64,000 bases of DNA from Sphingomonas sp. HITSZ_GF (GTDB taxonomy: Bacteria; Pseudomonadota; Alphaproteobacteria; Sphingomonadales; Sphingomonadaceae). Location: the NCBI RefSeq assembly GCF_029543155.1, contig NZ_JARQXA010000004.1:310001-374000 (forward strand). Reading direction: 5' to 3'. The translations under genes and the position numbers were made by a program. Below, in pieces: positions 43,234-51,877 of this stretch; within the stretch, counting starts at the first letter, position 1, and every line of letters begins with the position of its first letter. The notes beneath the pieces were generated by a model. That model had not been told where the DNA came from and did not search any database. It saw nothing but the letters and a program-made list of their open reading frames with translations.

Positions 43234-44580
43234 ATGCTGACCATTCCAGAAGCCTGCGAACGCGCCGCCGACATCGTCGCGCGGGCGCGCGCCGCCGGCG
43301 CCGATGCCGCCGATGCCGTGTTCGCCGCCGACAGCTCGCAGTCCGTCTCGGTGCGCATGGGCGCGCTCGAAGACGTCGAGCGTTCGGAGAGCGAGGAGCT
43401 GGGCCTGCGCGTCTTCATCGGCCGCCGCTCGGCCAGCGTCTCCACCTCCGATCTCAGCGGCGACGCGCTTGCCCTGCTCGTCGAGCGCGCCGTCGCGATG
43501 GCGAAGGAAGCGCCCGAGGACAAATGGGCCGGCCTCGCGCCCGAGGCGCGGCTGCTCCATGGCCGCCCGCCGATGCTCGATCTCGATGACGGTGCCCAGG
43601 TCGATCCCGCCTCGCTCAAGGCGGTCGCCCAGCTGGCCGAGGAAGCAGCACGCTCGGTAGAGGGCGTCACCAACAGCGAAGGCGCCAGCGCCGGTGCCTC
43701 GCGCTCGGTGATGACGCTGGCAACCTCGCACGGCTTCACCGGCGGCTATGCCCAGACCAGCCATGGCATCTCGGCCAGCGTCCTCGCCGGCAGCGGCGGC
43801 GGGATGGAGCGCGACTATGCCCATCATTCCGCCCGCCACGCCGCCGCGCTCGAAGCGCCCGAGGCGATCGGCCGGCGCGCCGGCGAGCGTGCGGTGGCGC
43901 GGCTGGATCCGGCCAAGATCCCCAGCGGCGCGATGCCGGTCGTGTTCGATCGCCGCGTTTCGGCCGGGCTGATCGGCCATTTCCTCGGTGCCATCGCCGG
44001 TTCGGCGATCACCCGCAAGACCAGCTTCCTGCTCGATCGGCTCGGCCAGCAGATCTTCGCGCGCGGGGTGACCATCTGCGACGATCCGCACCGCCCGCGC
44101 GGCCTGCGCTCGCGCCCCTTCGACGGCGAGGGGCTGCCGGTCCAGCCGGTCAAGCTGGTCGATGCCGGCCTGCTCGAGACCTGGCTGCTCGACAGCGCTT
44201 CGGCGCGTCAATTGGGCCTCGAGCCGACCGGCCATGCCTCGCGCGGCATCGGCGGCGCGCCCGGCGTGGCGCCGTCCAACCTCTATATGGAAGCCGGGCA
44301 CATTCCGGCGGAGACGCTGGTCGGCGAGATCGACTATGGCATTCTCGTCACCGAGCTGATCGGCCAGGGCGTCAATGGCGTTACCGGCGACTATAGCCGC
44401 GGTGCTGCCGGCTTCCTGATCGAGAAGGGCGAGATCACCCGGCCGGTGTCGGAGATCACCATCGCCTCGAACCTCAAGGACATGTTCCTGAACCTCACGC
44501 CGGCGAGCGACCTGGAGTTCCGCTACGGGATCAACGCCCCCACGATCCGCATCGACGGGATGACGATCGCCGGTGCCTGA
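43234..44580 (+). CDS. pmbA: TldD/PmbA family metalloprotease subunit
   Basis: The TldE/PmbA subunit works with TldD to process modified peptides and possibly antitoxins. Seen are the SVRMGALEDVERSESEELGLRVFIGRRSASVST block (residues 43-75), GGAPGVAPSNLYMEAG and the C-terminal VNGVTGDYSRGAAGFLIEKGE. It lacks the zinc motif HExxxH of TldD, as PmbA does. ATG 43234 is preferred; a GTG nine bases earlier is possible. No tldD lies in the window. Confidence 0.93.
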   Translation: MLTIPEACERAADIVARARAAGADAADAVFAADSSQSVSVRMGALEDVERSESEELGLRVFIGRRSASVSTSDLSGDALALLVERAVAMAKEAPEDKWAGLAPEARLLHGRPPMLDLDDGAQVDPASLKAVAQLAEEAARSVEGVTNSEGASAGASRSVMTLATSHGFTGGYAQTSHGISASVLAGSGGGMERDYAHHSARHAAALEAPEAIGRRAGERAVARLDPAKIPSGAMPVVFDRRVSAGLIGHFLGAIAGSAITRKTSFLLDRLGQQIFARGVTICDDPHRPRGLRSRPFDGEGLPVQPVKLVDAGLLETWLLDSASARQLGLEPTGHASRGIGGAPGVAPSNLYMEAGHIPAETLVGEIDYGILVTELIGQGVNGVTGDYSRGAAGFLIEKGEITRPVSEITIASNLKDMFLNLTPASDLEFRYGINAPTIRIDGMTIAGA

Positions 44581-45355
44581 GGCCGGCCTCGCCTCCCAGG
44601 TCGCGGCAATCGCCGCGGAGGCGGGGCGCCTCGCAATGGCGCGCTGGGATACCGACTTCAAGCGTTGGGAGAAGGTGCCGGGCAGCCCGGTGTGCGACGT
44701 CGATCTCGAAATCGATTCGCTGCTGCGCGTGCGTCTCGCAGCGTTGCTGCCCGACGCCGGCTGGCTTTCGGAGGAAACCGCCGACAACAGCGCGCGGCTC
44801 TCGCGGCGCCAGGCCTGGGTGGTCGATCCGATCGACGGCACCCGCGACTATCTGCGCGGCAGGCCCGGCTGGGCAGTGTCGGTTGCGCTGGTCGAGGATG
44901 GCCAGCCGGTGATCGGCGTGCTCGATGCCCCGGCGCGCGGCGAAGTCTGGACCGCCGAGGCGGGGCGGGGCGCCTTTCGCAATGGCGTGGCGCTCGCAGT
45001 TGCGCCCCGCTCGGAGCTCGCCGGCGCCCGCGTGCCTGCCGATCATCTGCCGCAGGTCGATGCCGATCTCAGGATGGTCGACCGGCCCAATTCGATCGCG
45101 CTGCGCATCGCGATGGTCGCGGCGGGCGAGGCCGATCTGCTCGCCACGATCCGCTGGGGCAATGAATGGGACGTCGCCGCCGCGGTGCTGATCGCGCGCG
45201 AGGCAGGGGCGGCGATCAGCGATGCCATTGGCCAGCCGCTTGCCTTCAACACCCCGCGTGCCCAGGCCTTTGGGGTACTCGCCAGCGCACCCGGCATCCA
45301 CGATGCCGCGGTCGAACGGCTGGCCGACCGCGCCCGCGAGGCGCTCGAGAGCTGA
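44573..45355 (+). CDS. inositol monophosphatase family protein, CysQ-like (260 aa)
   Basis: Metal-binding motifs are LSEETADN (Glu), VVDPIDGTRDYLRGRPGW (the DPxDGT signature) and WGNEWDVAAAVLIAREAGA (C-terminal Asp). The family includes inositol-phosphate, histidinol-phosphate and 3'(2'),5'-bisphosphate nucleotide phosphatases; the short length and VCDVDLEIDSLLR opening look most like CysQ-type or HisN-type enzymes, but the substrate is not fixed. The GTG start overlaps the pmbA stop by eight bases. Confidence 0.87.
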   Translation: MPEAGLASQVAAIAAEAGRLAMARWDTDFKRWEKVPGSPVCDVDLEIDSLLRVRLAALLPDAGWLSEETADNSARLSRRQAWVVDPIDGTRDYLRGRPGWAVSVALVEDGQPVIGVLDAPARGEVWTAEAGRGAFRNGVALAVAPRSELAGARVPADHLPQVDADLRMVDRPNSIALRIAMVAAGEADLLATIRWGNEWDVAAAVLIAREAGAAISDAIGQPLAFNTPRAQAFGVLASAPGIHDAAVERLADRAREALES

Positions 45356-45483
45356 ACTGTCCAGCGCCGGGACGGCTCGCCGCCTCAGGGACACATTTTG
45401 GAAATATTGCCTTCCTAGCTCTGGTATCGCGCTCCAAAAGAAGAGCGAGATCATTTTTCAATGCGGAGAGGGAGGCATTGGAA

Positions 45484-46170
45484 TTGCGAAGCGGCAAGGG
45501 GTCGATCATCGCGCAATGCGTTACCAATACAAACCTTCGCATATTGGAAGCTGATCCGCTTTTCTCTGAAATAGTCCAGCGTGACCTTCCAGAACTTCGT
45601 CAGCTCGATATTCTCGAGATCACCCACCAAGAAGATCGCATCCCGAATACGATCCATATCGATAATCTACGCCAGCACGCGCACCCGTTCGTCATCGTCA
45701 AACGCTATGTCCTGGCAGACGGTTCGATCACCTGGGTGCGCAATCATGTTTCAAGCACCACCAACGGCATCGGCGGCACCGTGTGGGTCGCCACGGTCGA
45801 GGCGATCGATGCGCCGCCTGCGGGCGATCCCGCGCTGCTCGACATTGCCCAGCGCGTGCTCAAATGGCGCGACGTGCGCTGCGGCAGCTTCGGTGCCCAG
45901 GTGTTCAGCGAGCCTGCGTCCGATATCCTCATCGATCTGTTCGTCAGCGAGCAGAAGGGGCGTGACGTCTGCGTGTCGAGCGCCTGCCTCGCCGGGCATG
46001 TGCCGCCCACCACGGCGCTGCGCCACCTTACCATCCTCGAGGAGAAGGGGCTGGTCCTTCGCGTGCCCGATCCGTTCGACAAGCGCCGCTTCATGGTCGA
46101 GCTGACCGATCAGGGCCGCGCCACGGTGCGGGCGATGCTCGAAGCGTTCCTGCGCAGCGAGGCGCGTTGA
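45484..46170 (+). CDS. PAS domain-MarR-type winged-helix regulator (228 aa)
   Basis: Residues about 9-108 look like a PAS-like sensor domain (ILEADPLFSEIVQRDLPELR, LDILEITHQED, FVIVKRYVLADGSITWVRN). Residues about 140-222 form a MarR-like winged helix (SACLAGHVPPTTALRHLTILEEKGLVLRV with the wing DPFDKRRFMVELTDQG). TTG 45484 has GGGAGG eight bases before it. The 45360-45700 stretch is clearly more AT-rich than its neighbours, which hints at a different origin for the PAS half. It probably senses a small signal and regulates transcription. Confidence 0.75.
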   Translation: MRSGKGSIIAQCVTNTNLRILEADPLFSEIVQRDLPELRQLDILEITHQEDRIPNTIHIDNLRQHAHPFVIVKRYVLADGSITWVRNHVSSTTNGIGGTVWVATVEAIDAPPAGDPALLDIAQRVLKWRDVRCGSFGAQVFSEPASDILIDLFVSEQKGRDVCVSSACLAGHVPPTTALRHLTILEEKGLVLRVPDPFDKRRFMVELTDQGRATVRAMLEAFLRSEAR

Positions 46171-46171
46171 G

Positions 46172-46960
46172 CTAGCGCGCCGCCACTGCGATCAACGCGG
46201 TCGAGGGGATCGGCAGGATCGCCCTGCCTTCCGCCATGCGCCGCACCTCGGCCACCACCGCCGCGCGCTGGTCGTCGTCGAGCGCCAGCCAGTCCGGGCT
46301 CATCCCGAACAATTCGTCGGGCGTGTCGAGCTGGCGCACGTCCAGTTCGAAATCATGCACCACCACATCGATCCGCGGCGCCTGGAAGCCCGCATCGACC
46401 ATCGCGGCCGACAGCCATTCGGGATCGCCCAGCGCCACCGCGCCTTCGGGCAGCCTGGTCTTGCCGTCCAGCTTCGGGAACAGTCGTCGCCGGATCTGCG
46501 AGAGCAGCAGGAAGGTCGCGGCGCCTTCGCTCTGCCAGGTGGCGAGCACTCCCAGCCCGCCGGGCCGCGTCACCCGTGCCATCTCGGCCAGCCCCTTGCG
46601 CCAGTCGGGGAACATGATGACGCCGAATATCGAGAAGCTGATGTCGAAGCTTGCATCGGGCAGGTCGAGCGCCTGCCCGTCCATCACCCGCGCTTCGACA
46701 TTGGCCAGCCCCGCCGCTGCGATCCGCGCGACCATGCCGGGGGAGAAGTCCGTCGCCACGATCTGCGCGCCGCTGCGGGCGGCGGCCAGTGCCAGCGCGC
46801 CGGTGCCCGCCGCCACGTCGAGCACGCGCGTCTCCGGCGTCAGCGTCACGCGTGCCAGCGCTTCCTCGGCGAATTGCGCGGTGAAAGGGTGGGCGGTGCG
46901 CTCGTAGGTGGCCGCCGTATCGTCCCAATGCGCGGGGTTCTCGTGCTTCTTCTCGGTCAT
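46172..46960 (-). CDS. class I SAM-dependent methyltransferase, UbiE/COQ5-like (262 aa)
   Basis: Motif I VLDVAAGTGALALAAARSGA binds SAM, followed by IVATDFSPGMV, the LDLPDASFDISFSIFGVIMF segment and MARVTRPGGLGVLATW. This is the Methyltransf_11 fold; the substrate is unknown. ATG 46960 has GAGAGG upstream. It converges with the PAS-MarR gene, with one base between the stops. It is divergent from an Rrf2 regulator, which may control it through the palindrome between them. Confidence 0.9.
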   Translation of the reverse strand: MTEKKHENPAHWDDTAATYERTAHPFTAQFAEEALARVTLTPETRVLDVAAGTGALALAAARSGAQIVATDFSPGMVARIAAAGLANVEARVMDGQALDLPDASFDISFSIFGVIMFPDWRKGLAEMARVTRPGGLGVLATWQSEGAATFLLLSQIRRRLFPKLDGKTRLPEGAVALGDPEWLSAAMVDAGFQAPRIDVVVHDFELDVRQLDTPDELFGMSPDWLALDDDQRAAVVAEVRRMAEGRAILPIPSTALIAVAAR

Positions 46961-46970
46961 TGTCGGCCTC

Positions 46971-47002
46971 TCACGAATCATGTAACATCATAAGTATCGT
47001 GA
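46971..47002. promoter_or_regulatory. inverted repeat between the methyltransferase and Rrf2 genes
   Basis: TCACGA (46971-46976) and TCGTGA (46997-47002) are perfect complements flanking the AT-rich ATCATGTAACATCATAAGTA. It lies 10 bases from one start and 46 from the other, where a regulator of both genes would bind. Confidence 0.5.
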
Positions 47003-47048
47003 AAGCCCGTGCTTGCCAATGGCCGGCCGGCATTGGAGGAAGCATGGC

Positions 47049-47501
47049 ATGCGAAAGGACAGCCGCCTCTCCCGGATGCTCCATGTGCTGCTCCACATGG
47101 CGCGACATGATGGGCCGATGACTTCCGAGCAGATCGCGCAGATGCTGCAGACCAATCCCGTGGTCGTCCGCCGGACGATGGCGGGGCTGCGCGACGCCGG
47201 CTATGTCCGCTCGGAAAAGGGGCATGGCGGCGGCTGGGCCATCGCCGCCGATCTGGAGAAGGTGTCGCTGCTCGACATCCACCGCGCGGTGGGCGGCCCG
47301 ACGCTGTTTGCGATCGGCAGCGAGCAGGAAAGCCCTACCTGCGCGGTCGAGGCGGCGGTCAACGAGGCGCTGGACGACGCCTTGCGCGCGGCGGAGGCTT
47401 TATTGATTGCGCGACTGGGTGCCGTGAGCCTGGCCGAGCTTGCCCGCAGCTTCGATGCGCGCTGCGCTACGGTCCTGCATAGCGCCACGTCGGCAGCTTG
47501 A
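47049..47501 (+). CDS. Rrf2 family transcriptional regulator (150 aa)
   Basis: The winged-helix start is RLSRMLHVLLHMARHDGPMT, followed by SEQIAQMLQTNPVVVRRTMAGLRDAGYVRSEKGHGGGW (residues 30-67), the Rrf2 recognition helix and wing. The iron-sulphur ligands of IscR/NsrR (three Cys spaced in the C-terminal part) are not present: only C103 and C141 are seen. It is therefore more like YwnA/SaxR-type sensors of reactive compounds. ATG 47049 has GGAGGAAG upstream. Confidence 0.9.
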   Translation: MRKDSRLSRMLHVLLHMARHDGPMTSEQIAQMLQTNPVVVRRTMAGLRDAGYVRSEKGHGGGWAIAADLEKVSLLDIHRAVGGPTLFAIGSEQESPTCAVEAAVNEALDDALRAAEALLIARLGAVSLAELARSFDARCATVLHSATSAA

Positions 47502-47985
47502 GCTGCCCGCGCATCGCCTGGATGTCGGACACCAGCCGGTCGCGATAGCTGGCCGGCACGCGCCCATATTCGCCGAAATCGGCGATCGCCCATTGCCCGT
47601 CATTCCTGACGAACAGCCAGGCCACATCGGGCTTGCCGTCCGGCACCTCGGTGCGCGGTGGCGGGATGTCGATCACTGCCTGGGCGGTGGTCGGATCGAG
47701 ATAGCGCACCGTCACCCCGATCTTCGTCCAGGCAAAGTCATAGGGGTTGGTGCATTGGCACAGGACGTCGCGGTTGCCGCCGCATTTGTGGGCTGCGGGC
47801 CTGCCGATCCGCTTCCGCAGTCGCGCGCACTCCGCCTCGGTCGCCGCCAGCCTCGGGGTCAGTGGTATCGCAGGGCGCGGCATCGCGTCCGCGCCGACAT
47901 AGAGCGCATAGGTCAGCCGGATCAGCCGCTCGAGCTCCGGGTCCTCCTGTTGGACGACCAGCAGCGCCAGCGGCGCGAGGATCAA
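47467..47985 (-). CDS. hypothetical secreted protein (172 aa)
   Basis: The TTG start gives ILAPLALLVVQQEDPELERL, a short hydrophobic N terminus that may be a signal. The remaining part has a cysteine cluster (HKCGGNRDVLCQC, residues about 66-78) and a C-terminal DVAWLFVRNDGQWAIADFGEYG that resembles a DUF-type mixed alpha/beta fold. I do not recognise the family. It is coupled to the XpaC gene by a four-base overlap. Its end overlaps the Rrf2 gene tail to tail by 35 bases. Confidence 0.65.
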   Translation of the reverse strand: MILAPLALLVVQQEDPELERLIRLTYALYVGADAMPRPAIPLTPRLAATEAECARLRKRIGRPAAHKCGGNRDVLCQCTNPYDFAWTKIGVTVRYLDPTTAQAVIDIPPPRTEVPDGKPDVAWLFVRNDGQWAIADFGEYGRVPASYRDRLVSDIQAMRGQLKLPTWRYAGP

Positions 47986-48692
47986 CCCTCGTCGCCCTGA
48001 TATTTGATCTGCAGATACCGCCCGCGCGTCGCCAGCGCGTCGAGGTCGCCCTGGGCGAGCTGGCTGGTCATCTCGGCGATCTCGTCGTCTATCAGCTGCA
48101 GCCCCTGCGCCAGCTGCTGGTCGGGGGTGAGCCCGTTGCGCTCCACCCGGCGCAGCGGCTCGGGCACGCGGGCATAGCCCTTCACCAGCTCGGGCAGCTG
48201 CTCGCCGACCAGCTTGCGCACTTCCATGGCCGCCGGGCTGTTCTCGTCGAGCGTGGCAAGCTGCGGTGCCAGCGTCTCCAGCTTCACGCCGATCGAATCA
48301 ACCAGTCCGCGCACCGGCGAGGGCAGTGCCGGGCGCTGCGTCTCGAGCCAGCGCTCGGTCGAGCGCGGTAGCGCCTTGAGCGGGATTTCGGCCAGCTTCT
48401 CGACATTCACCGGCGCGCTCGCCGGCAGCACCGCGAAGAAGATCGTCGCCGCGATCAGCAGCAGCGCCACCAGCATCGCGCCCATCATGCCGAGCGGCGC
48501 CACCGCCAGCCCGAAGACGATCGCGCCCGCCAGGATCGCGCCGTCGGCTGCGGCGATCCGCCCGATCCGGCGGACCACTTCGGCTTCCTTGTGCTGGCGG
48601 TTGCGGCCGGACACCGCAATGTCGGTGCGCGCGCGCACGCGGTCCAGCGTGTTCCCGATCCGGCTCAGTTCGCGATCGACATCGGTGGGCAC
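47982..48692 (-). CDS. XpaC-like 5-bromo-4-chloroindolyl phosphate hydrolysis family protein (236 aa)
   Basis: After a basic N terminus, two membrane segments lie at about residues 50-90 (AILAGAIVFGLAVAPLGMMGAMLVALLLIAATIFFAV, positions 52-88). The cytoplasmic C-terminal part is helical (LAQGLQLIDDEIAEMTSQLAQGDLDALATRGRYLQIKY). This layout and its partner telA match XpaC/YceG-type genes that occur beside TelA in many genomes. The enzymatic name is historic; the true role is thought to be in envelope stress. Confidence 0.8.
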   Translation of the reverse strand: MPTDVDRELSRIGNTLDRVRARTDIAVSGRNRQHKEAEVVRRIGRIAAADGAILAGAIVFGLAVAPLGMMGAMLVALLLIAATIFFAVLPASAPVNVEKLAEIPLKALPRSTERWLETQRPALPSPVRGLVDSIGVKLETLAPQLATLDENSPAAMEVRKLVGEQLPELVKGYARVPEPLRRVERNGLTPDQQLAQGLQLIDDEIAEMTSQLAQGDLDALATRGRYLQIKYQGDEG

Positions 48693-48695
48693 GGC

Positions 48696-49895
48696 CTACA
48701 TCGCCTCCAGCTTGAACTGCTCCGCCCCGCCCGAGACCTGGTTCTGCGCCGCTCCCTCGGCCCGCGCGATATAGCCCTTCGACTTCTCGACCTCGTTCGA
48801 CAGCGTACCCACCGTGGTCTTCATGCTGTCGAACGCCTTCATCTTGAAGGTGTCGATCGCGTCCATCGTGTCATAAATGTTCTGGAAGGCGCGCTGCAGC
48901 GTCTCCACCGGGATCGTCGAGTTCGCCGCCTGCTCGTGGATCGCCGCCGACTGGCTCTTGAGCAGCTGCCCGGTCGAATCGATCAGTCCGGCGGTGGTGG
49001 TGTTGAGCGCGGTGATCTGGTCGAGCACCAGCTTCTGGTTGGTCAGCGCCTGCGCCACCGTCACGGCGGTGCGCAGCGCCGATACGGTGGTGGTGCTGGC
49101 GCGGTCGACGCCCTTCACCAGCTCGACATTGTTCTTCTTGACCAGGTCGAGCGCCAGATAGCCCTGCACCGTCACTGCCATCTGGGTGAGCAGGTCCTGC
49201 GTGCGCTGGCGGACATAGAAGAGCGCGGTCTCGCGCAGCGCCTTGGCCTTGGCGGGATCGCTGTGGTCGAGCTCGTTGGCCTTGTCCTCGATCTTCGCGT
49301 CCATCGCCTTGGACAGATAGATCATCTGTTCGAGCCGGCCCATCGCCGTCCACAAATTGGTCCGCTCGGTATCGATCGCGGCATTGTCCATCAGCAGCTC
49401 ATCCTTGCCGTTGGCCAGGCTCTTGAGGATGCCGTTGATGTGCGTCTGGGACGACTGGTACTTGCGGAAATACTGGGTCATGCCGCCGCCGAACAGCTTC
49501 GACAGGAAGCCGCCGCTGCCGCCGATCAGCTTGCCGTTCTGGCTGGGGTCGAGCTCCTCCACCTTCTTGCGCAGCGCGAGCAGGTCGGCGCCGACGCCGT
49601 CATTGCCCATCGCCTTGACCGGCCGGTCGAGGAAGCGGTTGGACTGGCCCGCCGCGTCGCGGATCTCCTTCTGCCCCATCGCTGCGATCGCATCGACGCG
49701 CTTGCCGAACTCGGGCGAGTTGACGTCCTGCGCGACGAGGTCGTCGATGAAGCCATCGACCCGCGCTTCGAGCTCGGTCTTCTTGGCGTCCTCCACCGGC
49801 ACCAGCCCGGCCGCCTTCTCGGGCGCCACGACCTTCACCGGCTCGGGCGGAGTCAGCACCAGATCCTGTTCGGCCATCAGAGTTTCGCTCGCCAT
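48696..49895 (-). CDS. toxic anion resistance protein, TelA family (399 aa)
   Basis: The TelA family core is present: FGKRVDAIAAMGQKEIRDAA, SNRFLDRPVKAM, KVEELDPSQNGKL, and long helices with LALDLVKKNNVELVKGVDRA STT. It ends with helical coiled-coil segments (GTLSNEVEKSKGYIARAEGAA). TelA is linked to tellurite, colicin and envelope-stress resistance; its action is not well defined. It is cytoplasmic. First gene of a telA-xpaC-hypothetical operon with a good promoter. Confidence 0.92.
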   Translation of the reverse strand: MASETLMAEQDLVLTPPEPVKVVAPEKAAGLVPVEDAKKTELEARVDGFIDDLVAQDVNSPEFGKRVDAIAAMGQKEIRDAAGQSNRFLDRPVKAMGNDGVGADLLALRKKVEELDPSQNGKLIGGSGGFLSKLFGGGMTQYFRKYQSSQTHINGILKSLANGKDELLMDNAAIDTERTNLWTAMGRLEQMIYLSKAMDAKIEDKANELDHSDPAKAKALRETALFYVRQRTQDLLTQMAVTVQGYLALDLVKKNNVELVKGVDRASTTTVSALRTAVTVAQALTNQKLVLDQITALNTTTAGLIDSTGQLLKSQSAAIHEQAANSTIPVETLQRAFQNIYDTMDAIDTFKMKAFDSMKTTVGTLSNEVEKSKGYIARAEGAAQNQVSGGAEQFKLEAM

Positions 49896-49922
49896 TCTAC
49901 GCCTCCAAAACCGTTCGGCCCC

Positions 49923-49951
49923 AGCATAGGGTCATCCGGACGGCAGTCCAA
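49923..49951 (-). promoter_or_regulatory. predicted promoter of the telA operon
   Basis: On the minus strand TTGGAC (49946-49951) is 17 bases before TATGCT (49923-49928), close to the consensus for the housekeeping sigma factor. It lies 28 bases upstream of the telA start. Further upstream, GTGTATTACATAAACGACAC is AT-rich with GTGT/ACAC ends. Confidence 0.65.
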
Positions 49952-50006
49952 CTGTGTCGTTTATGTAATACACCAAGTCCTGCCCGCCAAGGGCCAAGGG
50001 TTTGCC

Positions 50007-50354
50007 CTAGCGGCTTTCGGTCTTGATCTCGCTTGCCCGGAAGATGTTCTCGCCGTCGCGCAGCTCGGTCAGGCGGCAGCCATTCTGCGGCTCGCTCGCG
50101 CCCGCGCAGAAGCGCGCGCCGTCCGCCGCGCCGCGCTGGCTCTCGGCGGTGGCGCCCTTGGCCGCGGTCAGCCGCACCGGCTCGCCCGATCCCGCCACCA
50201 GCGCATGGCAGCTGCCGCTGCTCGATTCCCGGCAGGTCAGCATCAGCTTGCCGCTGGCGAAATCGGCTTCGAGCACCAGGCTCACTTCGCGCTTCTCGGT
50301 CTTGGCCGAGCAGCCGGCGAGCAGCACCAGCGCCGCCAGCATCATCTTGTTCAT
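50007..50354 (-). CDS. small lipoprotein (115 aa)
   Basis: MNKMMLAALVLLAGC is a lipoprotein signal with the lipid cysteine at residue 15. The mature part has four more cysteines (TC, SC, FC, GC) spaced as two likely disulphides, with mixed beta strands (SLVLEADFASGKLMLTC). No family is recognised. AAGGAG precedes the ATG. Between it and telA lies only the telA promoter region. Confidence 0.75.
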   Translation of the reverse strand: MNKMMLAALVLLAGCSAKTEKREVSLVLEADFASGKLMLTCRESSSGSCHALVAGSGEPVRLTAAKGATAESQRGAADGARFCAGASEPQNGCRLTELRDGENIFRASEIKTESR

Positions 50355-50408
50355 CGAATTCTCCTTCGCCCCCAGCATAGCGCGGTTTCGCGCCGGGGCG
50401 AGGGCGGT

Positions 50409-51764
50409 TCAGCCCGCGTCGCGGGCCGCGCGCATGTCCGTGCCGCTCAGCGTCTCCACCCGAACCGCGGTCACCGCGCCGGCAGCATTGCGCTCGAAGG
50501 AATAGCGGCTCGTCTCGGTGCGGAAGATGTCGGGGGCGACGCGTTGCAACGGCTGCGGCCCGCTGCCGGCAGGGATGGCGACCAGCCTGCCCTGCTCCAC
50601 CTTGAAGCTGCGCGTGCCAAAGCTGCCGGCATAGGCATCGAGCGCTCCCGCTGGTGCAGCGGCTTGTGTCAGCAGCTCCAGCGCCCATTCGCGCTCGCGC
50701 TTCACCGCCGGCTCGGTGGCACGCGCCACCAGATCGGCCAGCGCGCCGCGATGGGCCGTGTCCAGCGCGTTTTCCGGTGCGGCGGCGATGTCCGGGGTCA
50801 CACCGGTCCGCTCCCAGCCCGGCCCGTCGATCAGCTTGATGCTGGTCAGGAAGAACGAGATGTCCGATCCCGCCGGGAACATCGCCCCGCCATTGCCCGC
50901 GCCCGCGCTCACCATGCCCACCACCGTGCCCAGCTTCCGGTGCTGGGCGAAATAGGCGAACATCTCGGCGGCGGAGGCGGTGCGCGCGTCGATCAGCACA
51001 TAGAGCGGCTTGCCGGTCAGCCGCTGCCCCGGCACTTCGGCGAGGCTCATCAGCTTCTCCGTCCGGTCGCCCTCACGGAAATAGCTCTCCATCAGCTGCA
51101 CCGGCTCGGGCCCGGTGAAATAGCTGATCAGCCGCTGCACCAGATCGGGGGCGCCGCCGATATTGCCGCGCAGGTCGACGATCACTGCGTCGCTATTCGC
51201 CAGAAACGCCATCGCCGCACCGGCAGTGGGCTCGGACATCGCCAGCGGCACGAAGCGGCTCATCCGGAGATAGCCGACATTGCCGCCCAGCCGCTGCACG
51301 GCGTCGAAGCCGAAATTGCTGCGCGCGATCTGCGCTTCGCTGCGCGGGTCGATCCGCCCGAAATTGCGCGGCCCCGCCACGGAGCCGGCGGGCGCAGGCT
51401 GGCCGGCGGGCGCCACTACGCGCACCGTCTGCGCGGAGCGGTTGGGCTCATAGACGGCGCGCAGGTGCACATCGGGCATCACCGACTGGACATCGGCAGT
51501 GATCGCCGCGGCAAAGGCGATCGGGTCGGCCATCCCGTCATAGGCGCCCACGGCCAGCCGCTGGCGCAGATGCGCCGCGATCCGCCTGCCGGCCGCGGGA
51601 TCGACATAGCGCGCCTCGGCGGCGGCGGCGATGTTCCCGATCACCTGGCTGCGCTGCATCGGGTCCAGCGCGGCGGGCCGCGCCGTCTGTGCGCTTGACG
51701 GAACGGGCGCCAGCATCGGCGGTGCCAGCGCCGCGCAGTACAGGGCCACCAAAGTCGCGCGCAT
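50409..51764 (-). CDS. S41 family serine peptidase (451 aa)
   Basis: A signal peptide (residues 1-25) precedes an N-terminal helical domain (NIAAAAEARYVDPAAGRRIAAHL). The tail-specific protease core shows VGYLRMSRF, ANSDAVIVDLRGNIGGAPDLVQRLISYF (residues 197-224) and the catalytic serine in LIDARTASAAEMFAYFAQ. The PDZ domain of Ctp/Prc is missing, and a C-terminal domain is added, as in the N-terminal-helical 'IRBP-like' S41 group. Periplasmic; GGGAGG precedes the ATG. Confidence 0.92.
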   Translation of the reverse strand: MRATLVALYCAALAPPMLAPVPSSAQTARPAALDPMQRSQVIGNIAAAAEARYVDPAAGRRIAAHLRQRLAVGAYDGMADPIAFAAAITADVQSVMPDVHLRAVYEPNRSAQTVRVVAPAGQPAPAGSVAGPRNFGRIDPRSEAQIARSNFGFDAVQRLGGNVGYLRMSRFVPLAMSEPTAGAAMAFLANSDAVIVDLRGNIGGAPDLVQRLISYFTGPEPVQLMESYFREGDRTEKLMSLAEVPGQRLTGKPLYVLIDARTASAAEMFAYFAQHRKLGTVVGMVSAGAGNGGAMFPAGSDISFFLTSIKLIDGPGWERTGVTPDIAAAPENALDTAHRGALADLVARATEPAVKREREWALELLTQAAAPAGALDAYAGSFGTRSFKVEQGRLVAIPAGSGPQPLQRVAPDIFRTETSRYSFERNAAGAVTAVRVETLSGTDMRAARDAG

Positions 51765-51877
51765 CCCGATCGCCTCCCGACAGAAACGCTTCAGCGCTAG
51801 CGGGGCGGCGGGATCGGTACAACGCGTAGGGGCGTCGCGGCGTCCGTCTCCGTCGCGCTCTGGTCTGCGTTGATCGC

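Noticed and set aside
48591..51698. 1035-codon open frame on the plus strand
   Set aside because: It runs antisense through telA, a lipoprotein and an S41 protease, which all have motifs and binding sites. High GC makes such long shadow frames common.
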